Source of the DNA: Nothopassalora personata
Lineage: Eukaryota; Ascomycota; Dothideomycetes; Mycosphaerellales; Mycosphaerellaceae
Length of the DNA stretch: 64,000 nt
Reading direction: 5' to 3'
NCBI GenBank assembly: GCA_033816765.1
Contig: CM066292.1
Coordinates: 3,906,001 to 3,970,000, forward strand
Shown: positions 23,201 through 34,179 of the stretch, piece after piece
Numbering within the stretch: the first letter of the stretch is position 1
Layout: each line of letters starts with the position of its first letter
Translations under genes and position numbers: made by a program
The notes under the pieces: model-generated
The model's database searches: none
What the model saw: only the letters and a program-made list of their open reading frames with translations
Told to the model about the DNA's origin: nothing

Positions 23201-25992
23201 TAAATCTTTGGCGCTGCATTGTGAACAGTATCGAGGAGTGATCCATCCGCCACATCACCTAGCGGCGAAGTCTGCCCAGTCTCCTCAATGGCAGCGATCG
23301 GTTCGACAAGAGCATCAGCGGGATCGTCTTTCAATTCGCACTTTGAAATAGTGCCTTCGCTGGTGGTAAAAGTATCTGCTTCACTTCGCGGCTTACTGAG
23401 GATATCTGCAGGAGCCGAAGACTCTTGAGTGGAGCTTTGCGTGAGCCCTGCCGTAGCACGAGTAGGCACTGGCATCTGCTTTGCTTGCACGGAGGACATC
23501 ATTGCTGATGAACGGCTAGTCAGGCTTTGTGTCTCTGCGATGGTCGCGCGAGCGGACACTGGCATTTGCTTCCCCCGTGTAGAGATCGTGCACGATGTTG
23601 CATCGGCCTCGGCAGTTTGAGTGTCTGCGATAGTAGTACAAGCCGGTACGAGCATCTCTATCGGCGCTGTGTCTGCAGTTGCCTCTATCAATGTATCAGC
23701 TTGGCTCTGAGTCTCCTCAGCTTTTTGGCGCGCTGGACCAGGCCTACTGATCAGCTGGATTTCGTCAATAGACATGCCTGCAGCGGCGAAACGATCCATG
23801 GCCATGCGTGAAAAGCCACTGGTAGACGAGGCTGGTGTCGGTGTTCCCAAATCTGGCAAAGGCGGCTGCGATTTCTCAGGTGAAGGCGACTTTGCGAAGC
23901 CGAACAGACTGCTATATGTTCTCTTCATGATCCGATCCCGCTCAGATTGTAGCGTCGACGTGCGCACTCTTAATGAATCTGCAGCGCCATCCAGGCTTAA
24001 CAGACCAGCCGGTGGTCGAGCAGGAGTCTGCGTAGCAGCCCGAGGTTTTTCACCTGTCTGGTTTTGTTGCTGATCAAATGTGCTAGAGAGCGCATCGCCG
24101 ACCTGCGACAATTTGATCGTATGATCACCTCTCGCGGACGTGACCAATGGCGCTGGCGTTCTCGACCAACCTGGCACTCTGGCCATAGCTCGCTCTTGCT
24201 CCTTCTCTTGCTGATTCGAAGGCTGCGCATCTTCAGGGGGTCCCGTGGGACCTGACGAAACCTCAATGAGCGACGGCTCTATTGGGAGGTGGTCATCGAT
24301 ACTTTCCACATCATCGTCATCGCTCTCCACCAGCTGGCTGTCGCCCTCGCTTGCTCCTTCATCGGAGCCCTCGGAGTCAGGCGGCTTGCCCATGTCTTCA
24401 ATCACTTCTTCAACATCGTCAGCATGAACTTGATTCCCTTCGTCCGATCCCAATGCATCATCACCGCGTGCAGCCTGTTCTCGTTCTGCGTCTCCCTGTC
24501 GTGTATATTGAGTGTACATTTCTTCATCTTCTTCAGTGTCAGATCCATACTTAGGGTCCGGGGCCCTGTGGCTCCGAGTGTACCCGTCGTCGTGCACATT
24601 ATCCATATCGTCATTATACTCATCGCTCTCGGAAGGTTGGAAAACACCAGAGGCCTGCTCTGGCGGAACAGTGGAAGCTATACTGCTCGGATAGGACGGC
24701 TGGCCGAGAAGCACGTGGAAGTGACGCTCGTCCTCGTCCTCGTGCTCGTCAACTGCATAGAGGAGATCTTGCGAGGCCTCTGTATGAAGTGATGCATGCC
24801 CACTGCGCTCAATGACCTCTGCGTCCTTTCTATTGGATACCGCCTCTGCAGCGCGACTGGCACCTTGGCGCTCGTTGGGATCAGCTGCCGGACTGGTCCC
24901 ACCAGTGTGCAGCTGTTTGACCTCAGCCGGGAAAGGCGAAGGTAGCGGTAGAGCGGACGAAGGCACCGGCTGCAGCTTCGGCGTGTGAGGCCCAGTGATT
25001 AGGTCGCTTGAGGCTTGTTGAGCACGCGACATGTCCGATGGTGATGGATTCTCGGGCATCTCCAGCTGTGGGAGCACTGGTGGCGCCATGGCAGGTGTGC
25101 TCGTCGCAACTGCGTCAACAGTCTGCTGGTTTGGGAGCACGTGTAATTGAGGCTTGGATTGCCCTTTCGTATGTGCCTCATCCTCGTGATCTGACAGCGG
25201 CGTTGGATCATCCTGTACTGCTACCACCGTGCCCGGGGTCTTCTGGTTCTCAGCATCGACGACGGTAGCCATAGGCACATCATCTTTCTCGGGACTTGGG
25301 GTCCCGTGCGCAACTTTCCACTTGCCAACACCACCAAAGCTGATCCTCTGCTTCTTCCGCGGATGCGCCAACTCCGACTCCCACTCGCGGTCCACATCGG
25401 CAAGAAAATCCCATGATGTCGTAGTCCCTCCAGACAGTCTCATGCGCCTAACAAAAGCCGGGCTGGAGTAGATGGGCACCACATCTGCGCCTCCCAGGCT
25501 CGATCGGAGGGACGATGGGATTGGTGGAGCGGGGGTTGTGTTGGTCTCGCGCTCCTCGGGGGGAGGTGGTGGTGGTTGTATTGGTGGTGTTGTCTCGTCG
25601 ACGGCTATGCTGACATCGATCTGTTCCCCGTGCGCCTTCTTCACGAGTCTGACAGCAAGCTCCCCTTTGAACAACAGCTCGCCGTCGACGCTCTTCCCCG
25701 GCGTGAGCACATTGCTTGCTTCCCCTGCCCATGTAGCTCCTCGCAGCTCCAACACAAGTTCATCGCCAATGCCGACATGGCCCTTTGCGACTGCTTGCGC
25801 ACTTGCGCCCTGGAAGCGAACTCGAATTTGTCCTCGGTCCTTTCTCAAGCGAAAGTCCGGTTCTGCCAGAAGCCAGGCGCATTGCTTCGTGGACGAGCTG
25901 TACGGCCAGAGGAGCGACACGATTGCGCGGATCGACTTGTCGGCTGGCGGAGACTCGCGGGGCGAGAGCGATGCGATTGAGATGGTCGCCAT
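20221..25992 (-). CDS. Large OB-fold protein, probable telomere single-strand binding protein (Cdc13/POT1 type)
   Basis: Uninterrupted reading frame of 1923 residues. Two folded regions are apparent at the ends. The N-terminal 135 residues look like an OB fold (LVLELRGATWAG, VDGELLFKGELAVRLVKK). A C-terminal region at about 1733-1830 carries VGDVVLLRSFLVKSRKRQ and ESAWCVWRY, matching the telomeric ssDNA-binding OB domain shared by POT1 and Cdc13. The roughly 1500 residues between are low-complexity, rich in Ser, Thr, Gln, Asp and Glu, with acidic blocks. They include two RRSPRKSQ basic motifs (about 1482 and 1552) and short internal repeats around KQMPVSARATIAETQS. In filamentous ascomycetes very large proteins with this arrangement are annotated as POT1/Cdc13-domain proteins. 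That role, capping telomeres and regulating telomerase access, is inferred from the C-terminal domain. It is transcribed divergently from the zinc-cluster gene. Confidence 0.75.
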   Translation of the reverse strand: MATISIASLSPRESPPADKSIRAIVSLLWPYSSSTKQCAWLLAEPDFRLRKDRGQIRVRFQGASAQAVAKGHVGIGDELVLELRGATWAGEASNVLTPGKSVDGELLFKGELAVRLVKKAHGEQIDVSIAVDETTPPIQPPPPPPEERETNTTPAPPIPSSLRSSLGGADVVPIYSSPAFVRRMRLSGGTTTSWDFLADVDREWESELAHPRKKQRISFGGVGKWKVAHGTPSPEKDDVPMATVVDAENQKTPGTVVAVQDDPTPLSDHEDEAHTKGQSKPQLHVLPNQQTVDAVATSTPAMAPPVLPQLEMPENPSPSDMSRAQQASSDLITGPHTPKLQPVPSSALPLPSPFPAEVKQLHTGGTSPAADPNERQGASRAAEAVSNRKDAEVIERSGHASLHTEASQDLLYAVDEHEDEDERHFHVLLGQPSYPSSIASTVPPEQASGVFQPSESDEYNDDMDNVHDDGYTRSHRAPDPKYGSDTEEDEEMYTQYTRQGDAEREQAARGDDALGSDEGNQVHADDVEEVIEDMGKPPDSEGSDEGASEGDSQLVESDDDDVESIDDHLPIEPSLIEVSSGPTGPPEDAQPSNQQEKEQERAMARVPGWSRTPAPLVTSARGDHTIKLSQVGDALSSTFDQQQNQTGEKPRAATQTPARPPAGLLSLDGAADSLRVRTSTLQSERDRIMKRTYSSLFGFAKSPSPEKSQPPLPDLGTPTPASSTSGFSRMAMDRFAAAGMSIDEIQLISRPGPARQKAEETQSQADTLIEATADTAPIEMLVPACTTIADTQTAEADATSCTISTRGKQMPVSARATIAETQSLTSRSSAMMSSVQAKQMPVPTRATAGLTQSSTQESSAPADILSKPRSEADTFTTSEGTISKCELKDDPADALVEPIAAIEETGQTSPLGDVADGSLLDTVHNAAPKIYEGEKKEKVLAERSSMIEETPIDRLQGSGSHKNVEQDRLEAEDSVPDGVAINPSLAAAMASEPRETTSADSAPRPSQVEVIDLGDSSDEEGEELAGTATVQETAAEPSQPIGPLSGSPSTRAPMNHAGASVGEARDAGAIDHQQDLERLLAQAEQPRNPGQESITQISQGSMLQSDMLDTTQTTVDGRSEIATPYMDEYDTIVPDTSHDGSVGVYQGQPNFFDGPMHGQDFEGNATQQTTTVLGDVYNQNLSFQSVTSVATDNSDRRQTNATQRERVMRPEEEETATQDNLPPNDSQMTVVGAGSYVDPDAQAPLLNPIELNETPQDQAIFENTAPERQAQPSEARSEQITHNVEMQDGQLPSSFTCGSPTQYQQRQPDLVPGSSFESSQSAPTPSEDLATDVRVLREAAQLAESRISHGEVATDRSSVYYEDLAPAADGSQQEDHHSSHRAGSHSTLPISVEDSQHRLESQPFETQLPFESAQSVLTPAPELTQRDSLAGQGLQVVVKSATETEDVSQPEEPPSTSPRQTRSNQRGALVEGVRSPEKKAPARRSPRKSQAQSHGSQQVVSHDESTTMLHKPITREPSLDRPITPPPPRTQRSQETAATKKSLQSPKTKTPVRRSPRKSQAENGSQDLTDSRSIAAPDDHGLSADRNSVGSIATAPVTRSSKKRAENTAKLHVAPHNMKDDVAVASPSLHVDYSPQPKTPPGRSMTSRISAVPAVISNWFSPRRSSRLESEPDPEVEAQLGAELEAQAKADNDEGQLKVSPNRRKSNGVVTQLSYYTPLSNISEKLNASSQSYGSNTVDVMAVVVDETSKPQQAKGGPRDHFTVFKITDPSMDAGASTTVEIFKHWRATLPSAQVGDVVLLRSFLVKSRKRQPYLLSGDESAWCVWRYAESEPGGTVPSSQKSTPTKMKRMRDRNGSFSIEIKGPPVEHNRPQELKRAEELRAGWLAAQGELNAGAGAVAGAAPASQVSIQMVGRKTRSQQKL

Positions 25993-26566
25993 CGTTGGAC
26001 GGGAACTAGAAGTCGATGTACATTCGTTTCGTCATCGTCGACGCTTCTCACACCATCTCATAGCTATTCGGACAGAAGTGCACATGTTGTAATAGTAGAC
26101 TCGAGAGACGAATGAAGTCGCGTGGAACAGGTAGAAGTAATCAAGAAGTCACGTTCACACACAGTGCGCCGACCCAAGCTTCAGCTTCTGATGAGGGAAA
26201 TGTTTACAGGGGGCAGTAATTCGACATTCAGACCCGCTGTCATTGGCGGTTCGAACGTCATTTGAGTTAGATATACCATTAGTGCACAAGACACAACAAC
26301 GACTGCACGACTGTACTGTATCGTACTGTTCATCATCATTCTCGCCTTCATAGCGGGACCGGGCCGTCCCTTCTCCACCACGGAACGATTCGCCATGAAA
26401 TCCTCCGGAAGCGATTGATTACTGCACCGTCTCTGAAATGACGCAGCCGCCGAATCCTTGGCGCTCCCTTCCGTCACATTTTTTTCAGCTTCCGATAGTT
26501 CTGGATCCCGGTCCGCAAATCCTTTCCGCATACCCCCCCCCCCCCTCCACCGTCCTTTGTTCACTC
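25993..26566. promoter_or_regulatory. Divergent promoter between the OB-fold gene and the Zn2Cys6 gene
   Basis: 574 bp separate two start codons on opposite strands. Just upstream of the zinc-cluster ATG lies a C13 tract (26533-26545) within a pyrimidine-rich stretch, a common fungal core-promoter feature. No specific operator is recognised. Confidence 0.5.
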
Positions 26567-28907
26567 ATGAATTCACCATCTCAATCGCAACCGCCTCGAC
26601 CGGAGAAACGACGACGGACCGATCGTGTCACGGCCGCTTGTGACTTCTGCAAAGTGCGCAAGGTCAAGTGTGATGGCTCGTTGCCTTGTGGATATTGTCA
26701 GCGGAAGAAACGTGCAGATAACTGCGTGTTTTCTGGCCCCAAGCAGAAGCAGGCACATTCCACTGCAAACACGCCGGCTCACAATGATTCAACGCCCAAC
26801 GGACGGAGCATCTCGCAGCCACCGCGAGCCAGACAACGGAGTAATCCTACATCTCTCCGACAGAGACTCCAAGGCGACGACGACATAGCTCGTATTGGGC
26901 CTTCTCTGTCACCCACGATCAGTAGAGACGATCATCAGGAAGTATGTTATTCCGAGTGAAGGTCACCTATGAAGGAACGCGCCCCTCACTCTCTGCAGCG
27001 CTCTCCATACCAAGAATACTTCTCAAGTTCATTCTTACCAGCATAGCTGACCTGTTTGCCAGGATACTGATGTACCTCTAGAAGCGCGCCTTCTTCGCGA
27101 TGCACAAGGAAAAGTCATATTCATTGGCGACTGTGCTCCACTGTCATTCTTACAGACTGTCAGACATCTCGTTGCGAGTGAAGTCGACCCGAATGGCATT
27201 TCCAATCAACCATCTAGAGACGCCGTTGTCGAGGTCGCGGCTCAAAAGCCACAAGGCGCCGAATCTAGCGGCTTTGCAAAAATCCATTCGCATGAGGTAC
27301 ACGAACTTGTCACAGCATATTCCGTCGCCACCTGCGGTTTGATTGATCTGTTCGATAAAGTTCAGCTCGAAGCCGAGCTCAAGTCGTGGGCAGCTGGCGA
27401 TCGCACTGCTATTGCTGCGGCCACCCGAGCTGCATACTACCTTGTTGCTGCGATAGGAGTGCAGGAGAATGACGCGAGCAAGGCGGACGTGTGGTTCTGC
27501 CATGCTAGGGACCTACTCTTATGTAATCTTACCAACAGCATGAGCGTCGCAACTGTGCAAGGCTTTGCATTGGTGGCTATATATATGCTCAGAGCCTTCC
27601 AGCCTAACGGAGCATATCTGTACTTCTCCCTAGCAGCTCGGACTTCGTATGCCATCGGATTACACAGGACGGAAGTGAACGCATCCACTGCCATGCCAGG
27701 CGAGAGGTGAGCCGTCTCAGTTCAACTGACCAGCAGAAGCTGACTACATGCGCAGAGACAGAATCTGGAAGAGCTTACGGGTAGTAGACATGCTGATTAG
27801 CAACATGCTCGGGCGTCCACCATCTACCTCAGATGTCGATTGCACAGTCAAGTACAGTACCCAAGATGCAGTCGAAAAAGATGCTCATCTGTTCCTGGAC
27901 GCCAGCGTACAGATCTTCATGATCATTGAGCGCGTCGTTGTCGAAGTGTACTCGCGGAAACGTATCTCTTTGCGCATCGCCAACTTCGTGTCCCATCAAC
28001 TGAAAGGATGGGCCGGCCAATGGGTACGACAGCTCACGGCCATTGTCGACGCTTGTGCCGCGGAGCCAACAGACCAAGAAAGCATTGTTGGGGCATGCCA
28101 AACGCTCTCCTCTTACTACTACAGCATCATGCTTTTGACGAGACCTTTCTTGATATACGAGCTCTACGAGTATCTGGGTGCAACGATGCGAGGACAAAGC
28201 TCGCGCGCAGAAAATCAGCAAAAGAGGAAGTTCGCAGATGCTGCGCTTGATGCCGCGGCTGCTTTTGTTGACGTCTTGCACAAAGTCCTTGCAGCTGGTA
28301 GGATGCCTTGCAGGATGCCTCTAGTCGTGTAAGTCCATTCTAAGATTTGGGTGAAGTAATTGCTGACCAAGACAGCTCATGGCTCTTCACCGCTGCTTTG
28401 GTGCTGGCTGTGGGCATAGTCGGTCGATCAGGACTAATGTTCGAAGAGAATTGCAAGACGTCAATCAAATGTCTGGACTTCTTCGCTAGCATCGACCCCC
28501 ATGCCCAGCAGTACGCTGCAACGGTGAGAGCTATCATGGCAACGACTGTGAATCATGTGAAAAAGCGTGAAAAGCATTTGCACCTGCAACGCAAGCAGGC
28601 ATCTTCGGAGCTGTTTGGCCTACTGTCTGCAGACCCGGAAGACTGCAATGCCCGGGGCGAACCCTCAGAAGTAACGACAATCGACCAAGGCTTGTCTTCG
28701 GAAGCCCCGAGGCCACAGACTGCGGATGGTCCATCTGGTGGTCCCTGGACGTACTACGACGCCGATTTTTTCGCGCTGCCGTGGCTCAATGAGAACGACC
28801 AAGGCCTCCAAGACTTTCTCCAGCCCGGTCGGCAGACTCTTGATGGCGCGTTGGCCGACATCCCTCTGTTCCCAATCTATGATCATATGACTGGTCCGTT
28901 TGAGTAG
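26567..28907 (+). CDS. Zn2Cys6 transcription factor
   Basis: Predicted 707-residue regulator in four exons: 26567-26941, 27063-27706, 27756-28328 and 28376-28907. Each junction keeps frame and uses GTATGT, GTGAGC or GTAAGT donors with CAG acceptors. Residues about 25-53 form the binuclear zinc cluster CDFCKVRKVKCDGSLPCGYC plus a Cys eight residues later (C-x2-C-x6-C-x5-C-x2-C-x8-C), preceded by a basic KRRR stretch. The middle region (AAAYYLVAAIGVQENDA, AVYMLRAFQPNGAYLYFSLA-like, TSYAIGLHR) matches the fungal-specific transcription factor domain. The final 100 residues are acidic with YYDADFFALPWLNEND, a plausible activation segment. It converges on the dioxygenase gene and may regulate the neighbouring tryptophan-degradation genes, which is inference from position. 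Confidence 0.87.
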
Positions 28908-29070
28908 CACTGAACCCATAGCATGAGGTGCTCTACCACGATGCAACCCACTCCTGGGCTCGAAAATTTGCCGCCCATGCTGTACGGACTTATCACTCCA
29001 CGCGGAAGCTCCGTCGGCGACGCGTCCATGGCAGATCATGTCGAATGCTAGTGACTACGCGAAGTCCTGG

Positions 29071-30384
29071 TCATCTCACAACGGCGGCTTCACTGGTTTC
29101 ATCTCTCGAGGTCCTCAAGAAAGGAATGAGCTTGGTGCCACCAGTTCCGACCAGCTCTTGCGTCGAGGCGGAGCAAGATGCCAATTTTGTCGAACTGGTG
29201 GCCAAATCTTTGCGGCCAGTGCTCTGTGCCGGCTTGCCCATCCGCGCCGGGAGAATGATATATCTCGTCACCAACTGGATGTGCTTGTCCCGGAATCGGC
29301 TCAGACCTGCTACGGCATTGTTGTATGCTGTCATGAGCTCCGTGTTCTCCTTGTGGCTGTCGACATACGATCGTATGTTAGAGATGGCTTCGATGTCGTC
29401 CAAGAATCTGGCGTGTGGTCCTGGCATGTACCTCCTCATCTCGGCATGGAAGCCTTCACCCCGTTCATGATTCACACCAAGCGCAGCGTCGAAGAACTGT
29501 AGCAGTGAGCTTTGGCCGTTGCTGCCACCACGGTACTTGCGCCACGATCCTTTGCCGTCGCCCTCGTCGTAGAAGACACCGTGCGGCAATCCAGCAGCCT
29601 CCATGTTCATACTTCCAGCAAGGAACGGACGAATCTTGTGGTAGAATACCTGAGGCCTGCAACGCTCGTCCATCCTTTCGAGGAGCCGGCCAATGTCCAG
29701 AATGCTGTCGCGGAAGTACTCGAGGCTGTCGATCATGGTTGCAACGTCTTCCTGCTCGACCGCCTCCATCGCCAGCAACATTCTCTTTATAATCGGACCC
29801 GCCCGAGCCTCCATGGCATTTGAGATGATGAAGAACCACGACTCGTCATCCGTGCCGGTTTGTGTGAGTTGAGCTACAAGGTTCTCGGGTTGTGTTAGGT
29901 CGGTGCACCCATTCAGTGCTTTGTAGTTCCACAGATTCAGCGCCGCGTATGTCGCTATGGGATGGACTTCTAAGTGGTCGGCAGATGCCAAGAAGGGGAT
30001 TGAGATGGCTGGTGGGAGACGCTGGGCTGGTCAGCATATTGACACGACCGCTAATCGAGAGAAGACGTGACCGACCTCAGCAGGTTCCGGACCTTGCCAT
30101 ACATACGCCTGCGTAAGGATAGCTAGCATGCAATACGCTCGCTGCCATTCTGGCTCGCTTTCGAGATGTGCTGTGTCGAGGACTGGAAGTCTGTCTACCT
30201 CTTCTCGGACCAACTTCGTTTCCACCAGACTGGGTAAATTCTCAACAATGCTCTCCCACGGATGGTAGTAGTCGTTGGGTAGTCGGCTCAGAGGGATCTC
30301 TGCAGGAAGGAAACCGTTATCTGAGATACCGTAAGAGGCCAGGGCTGCTGGTGAGGGAAGCACATCGATCTTGGATGGACTCAT
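29071..30384 (-). CDS. Indoleamine 2,3-dioxygenase
   Basis: Predicted 419-residue heme dioxygenase from exons 30384-30076 and 30021-29071. The 54-base intron (GTCGGT ... CCCAG) joins YVWQGPEPAE to RLPPAISIPFL, giving the family's usual run. Diagnostic segments include WRKYRGGSNGQSSLLQFFD, EMRRYMPGPHARFL and FRDKHIQLVTRYIILPAR; the His in the last (about 348) corresponds to the proximal heme ligand. The enzyme opens the indole ring of tryptophan to N-formylkynurenine, the first step of the kynurenine route to NAD+ or anthranilate. It shares a 500-bp divergent promoter with kynureninase, a later enzyme of the same route. The GTCGGT donor is weaker than usual, so this junction is the least certain part. 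Confidence 0.93.
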
Positions 30385-30884
30385 GATTGCTGTAGAGGTC
30401 TAGAAAGGGAATGGTCGGTGGTGATGGATGAGTGAGTTTGCGTAGTCGGCATATCGCGGCGTCTTGCATTGATTATAAGTCTCTACGAGCGAGGCTCCAC
30501 TCCGGCCTGGTAGACCAAACAATTACACCATTGTTCATGGAGACGTGACGGATGCCGTAGAGATGCTCCCGTCAATGTTCCGTGTCGGAATCAGTTAGCA
30601 GACAGTGGACGTATCAGCGATCGTTCCGACAAAAGCACTGACCGTGCCGTGCCGAACAGAGCAAGTCGGCCTTCCACCCACCACTCGGCGTCTTTCTTCG
30701 TCTCCACCTCCGTAGGTGGACGGAAGCTGTTGGGCGAAGATACCGTCGGATGGTGATGCATCAAGCTCTTCGAAGACGTAACATAAAGGAGCGCTTCTCT
30801 CACGCCACACATCTTCCTTCAGCACACAGAAACAGCACTCACGACTGACGAATATCACCTCACCTCACATCACTCCCTTTCACA
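30385..30884. promoter_or_regulatory. Divergent promoter of dioxygenase and kynureninase
   Basis: 500 bp between the two start codons. No long reading frame with recognisable content lies inside. The arrangement allows shared regulation of both kynurenine-pathway genes. Confidence 0.6.
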
Positions 30885-32390
30885 ATGGACACACCGACCG
30901 CTATCAGCCAGCTCCGTGATGGAAAGAAGCCCGTTTGGCCAGAAAATGCGGCTTCTTACGACTTCGCACAAGCCTTGGACAACAGCACGACCACATTTAG
31001 AGATCAGTTCAGGATACCAACGCGAGCACAGCTCAAGCGAACAAGCATTGTGGATGACGAGAAGACAAAGGCTCCGGCAGAGAAGCCAGAAGACTCCAGC
31101 ATATACTTCTGTGGCAACTCACTTGGTCTTCAGCCAAAGGCAGTCTCTGAGTACCTCAACGCGTACTTGCAAACATGGGGTTCAATCGCTGTCAATGGCC
31201 ACTTCAATCAGCTCGAAGATTCGCCTTTAGTGCCATACCAGGACATGGCTGGAGACTGTGCGCGGAAAAGTGCTGACATCGTTGGAGCTTCGCCGCAGGA
31301 GATTGTCGTCATGAACACACTGACAGTCAACCTGCATCTGATGATGGCTGCCTTCTACCGACCCACTGAGAAGAAGCACAAAATCATGTTGGAGTGGCGA
31401 CCATTTCCTAGCGATTATGTAAGTGTGTTCTCACTTGCGCAGCATGACTTTTGACTGACAGAAAGATAGTACGTGATCGAGTCTCAAATCGAATGGCACG
31501 GCCTCAAGCCAGAAGATTCCATGCTCAAAGTCCAGCCAGACGACAACTACCTCATCACCACCGCCCACGTTACATCTCTGATCGACAAGCACGCTGATGA
31601 ACTCGCTATGATTCTCCTCCCAGGCATTCAGTACTACAGTGGTCAACTCCTCGACATCCCAACAATCACCAAGCATGCACACGACCGCGGCATCACCATT
31701 GGCTGGGATCTAGCGCACGCAGCAGGCAACGTTGAGCTCAAGCTTCACGAGTGGGATGTCGACTTCGCTTGCTGGTGTACCTACAAGTACATGAACTCTG
31801 GAGCTGGATCTATCGCTGGCGCCTTCGTACACGAGAAGCACGGCAACAGTGCAGAGAATAAGGCGTTGAAGGGCTGGTATGGCCACGAGAAGTCTTCTCG
31901 CTTCCTTATGGACAATAAGTTCGTGCCTACACCTGGAGCCCAGGGCTTCCAACTCTCGAATCCTTCGATTGTGGACCTTACATGTCTCTCCGCTTCACTC
32001 TCAGTCTTCAACAAAACTTCCATGGCAGACCTACGATCAAAGTCGCTGCTACTCACAGCATACGCCGAGCACCTCCTCGACCAGATCGCCGAGCGGAATT
32101 TCGATGGATCGTGGCCCTTCGAGATCATCACTCCTTCGAATCCCCTTCGACGTGGTGCGCAGTTGAGTGTGCTACTACGTGAAGAGCTGATGGAGGAAGT
32201 CAGCAAGTCGCTAGAAGCTGCTGGTGTCATCTGCGACAAGCGCAAGCCTGGATGCATCAGAGTGGCGCCTGCACCGCTTTACAACACTTTCAGCGATATT
32301 CAACGATTCATGGAGACTTTCGAGAAGGCTTTGAAACGGCAGGTCCAGGCGAAGGCTCAGTCAGGTGAGAGTATCGAGGCGCGGCTATGA
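30885..32390 (+). CDS. Kynureninase
   Basis: Predicted 484-residue PLP enzyme from exons 30885-31418 and 31470-32390. The intron runs GTAAGT to GATAG, and splicing gives FPSDYYVIESQIEWHGL. Family signatures include YFCGNSLGLQPK near the N end, VMNTLTVNLHLMMAAFY, GWDLAHAAGNVELKLHEWDVDFACWC, and the PLP-lysine context TYKYMNSGAG at about Lys284. The C-terminal domain ends with RVAPAPLYNTFSDI. It cleaves kynurenine or 3-hydroxykynurenine to (3-hydroxy)anthranilate and alanine. It is divergent from indoleamine 2,3-dioxygenase, which acts three steps earlier. Length is normal for fungal kynureninases (about 460-500) and the frame is intact. Confidence 0.95.
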
Positions 32391-32849
32391 GAGCGAGGGG
32401 AAGTCCTTGATCAGCAGATCAGGCGGCCAACCAATGCCCCATACGAATGAGCACAATACAGCTCCTGACTTCCAGTTTCGATCGTCTCTTGCCGACAGTG
32501 AGCAACAGCATCGTGGAAGGGCTAGCGAGAGGCAGCAGAGCAGCCACCAGACAATGGGTGAAACAGTCGAAGCCCGTTGTTGGCCAAGCTTATAGCGGCA
32601 TATGATTATGTATGATGATTATCATGACGAAAAGTTCCAGACCTGTATGATGTATCCAATAACACCCAATTCACCTCGTCGCCGTTACCGCTTTCGGAAG
32701 TCATGATGTCACTTTTTAGCTTCGCTCTCGCTCTCCGAGTTCGCCCATCTTCGTGGTTTCAACGATTTCGACGTCAGATCATTGACATCGTTGGTGCTTG
32801 CGCATTAATTTGCTGGATTAGAATTTCTTTAAGGCGTTCGGGCGCAGTC
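32391..32849. other. Intergenic region before the methyltransferase
   Basis: Contains an in-frame upstream ATG at 32703 that could extend the methyltransferase by 49 basic and hydrophobic residues. Otherwise no feature is seen. Confidence 0.4.
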
Positions 32850-33957
32850 ATGAATTACGGTAGACAATACCCAGGCTTGAGCTGATCATAGCCGTACTGA
32901 CACGTTTCCCACAGATGCCCTTGTCGAGACCGTGGTAGATGGTGGCTACCTCCCTGAATTCCTGCTTCGGCAGGGCATCAGAAGTCAGCTGCGAGAGCGC
33001 ATTGAGCTAATCAAGTCGACAAGTCTGGCTGACAGCTATGACACGAAGATGAAGTATGTCGATCTCCTGCGGAGCAGACCCATCGCAGTGGAGACTGCTG
33101 CGGCGAACGAGCAGCACTACGAGGTCGGCACTGGTGTACTATCGGCATGCCTTGGTCCCAGGATGAAGTACAGCTGCTGCCTGTACCCCAAAGGCACCGA
33201 GACTCTGGCACAGGCGGAGATTGCTATGCTGGAAAGCTATGTCGAGAAGGCACAGGTGCAAGATGGCATGCGGATCTTTGACTTGGGTTGTGGTTGGGGG
33301 TCTTTGAGTCTGTATCTGGCTGAAGTCTTGCCCAAGTCGCAAGTCACGGCATTCTCCAACTCGAGGACGCAGAAGGAGTACATTGACGCGCAAGCTAAGC
33401 AGAAGGGTTTGACGAACTTGGAAGTGGTGACTGGTGACATCGCAACTTATGATTTCAGAGGGACGCCACTTGAAGAGAAGTTCGACCGTGTTTTGTCCAT
33501 CGAGCTTTTCGAGCACATGAAGAACTACGAGCTCCTACTTGCGAAAGTGAGCACATTGCTCAAACCGAGAGGCAAGCTCTTCGTCCACTACTTCGCGCAC
33601 AAGAACTCGCCCTACGACTTTGAGAGTGGCTGGATGACGACGCATTTCTTCACAGGTGGGACCATGCCATCGGCGGATCTGCTGCACTTCTTTCAACGGA
33701 ACTTGAAATTGGAGAGGCAGTGGTGGGTGAGCGGCAAGCATTATGCGAAGACGTGCGAGGACTGGCTGTCCAAGATGAATGCTAGCAAGAAGCAGATCTG
33801 GCCACATTTGGAGGAGACGTACGGGAAGACTGATACCTCGAAATGGTTCTATCGCTGGCAGGTGTTCTATCTTGCTTGTGCTGAGCTGTTTGCATGGAAT
33901 GGTGGTGAAGAGTGGGGCGTTTGCCATTATCTGTTTGAAAAGCCTGCCAGGGCATAG
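32850..33957 (+). CDS. SAM-dependent methyltransferase of the CMAS / coclaurine N-methyltransferase-like family
   Basis: Predicted 350-residue enzyme. A ten-base first exon (32850-32859, ATG AAT TAC G) is joined by a 55-base intron (GTAGAC to CCACAG) to 32915-33957, giving MNYDALVETVVDGGYLPEF, the usual start of this family. The SAM site is IFDLGCGWGSLSLYLAE at about residue 123. Further motifs are FSNSRTQKEYI, SIELFEHMKNYELL and FFTGGTMPSADLL, typical of cyclopropane-fatty-acid-synthase-like methyltransferases. The substrate is unknown. An in-frame ATG at 32703 would add 49 residues that could act as an organelle-targeting segment, so the start is uncertain. It follows kynureninase on the same strand, about 460 bp downstream. 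Confidence 0.85.
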
Positions 33958-34179
33958 GCAACATTCGCGGAAGCTGTCAAGACTGCCCGAGGAGTGAATC
34001 TCCCTAGGCTGCCGATCCATCAGGATCTTGGGTAACCTCAGCCACGTCATACAGCTCGTCTCCAAGCCTTGGAGACTGCGGCGCTGCCGCCTTCCTCGTC
34101 TGATTCTCTACTCCTTCAAGCCACATCGCCACACCATATTGGACGTGGCTGTTGCTCGCAATCAATGGGAGCACTGTCA

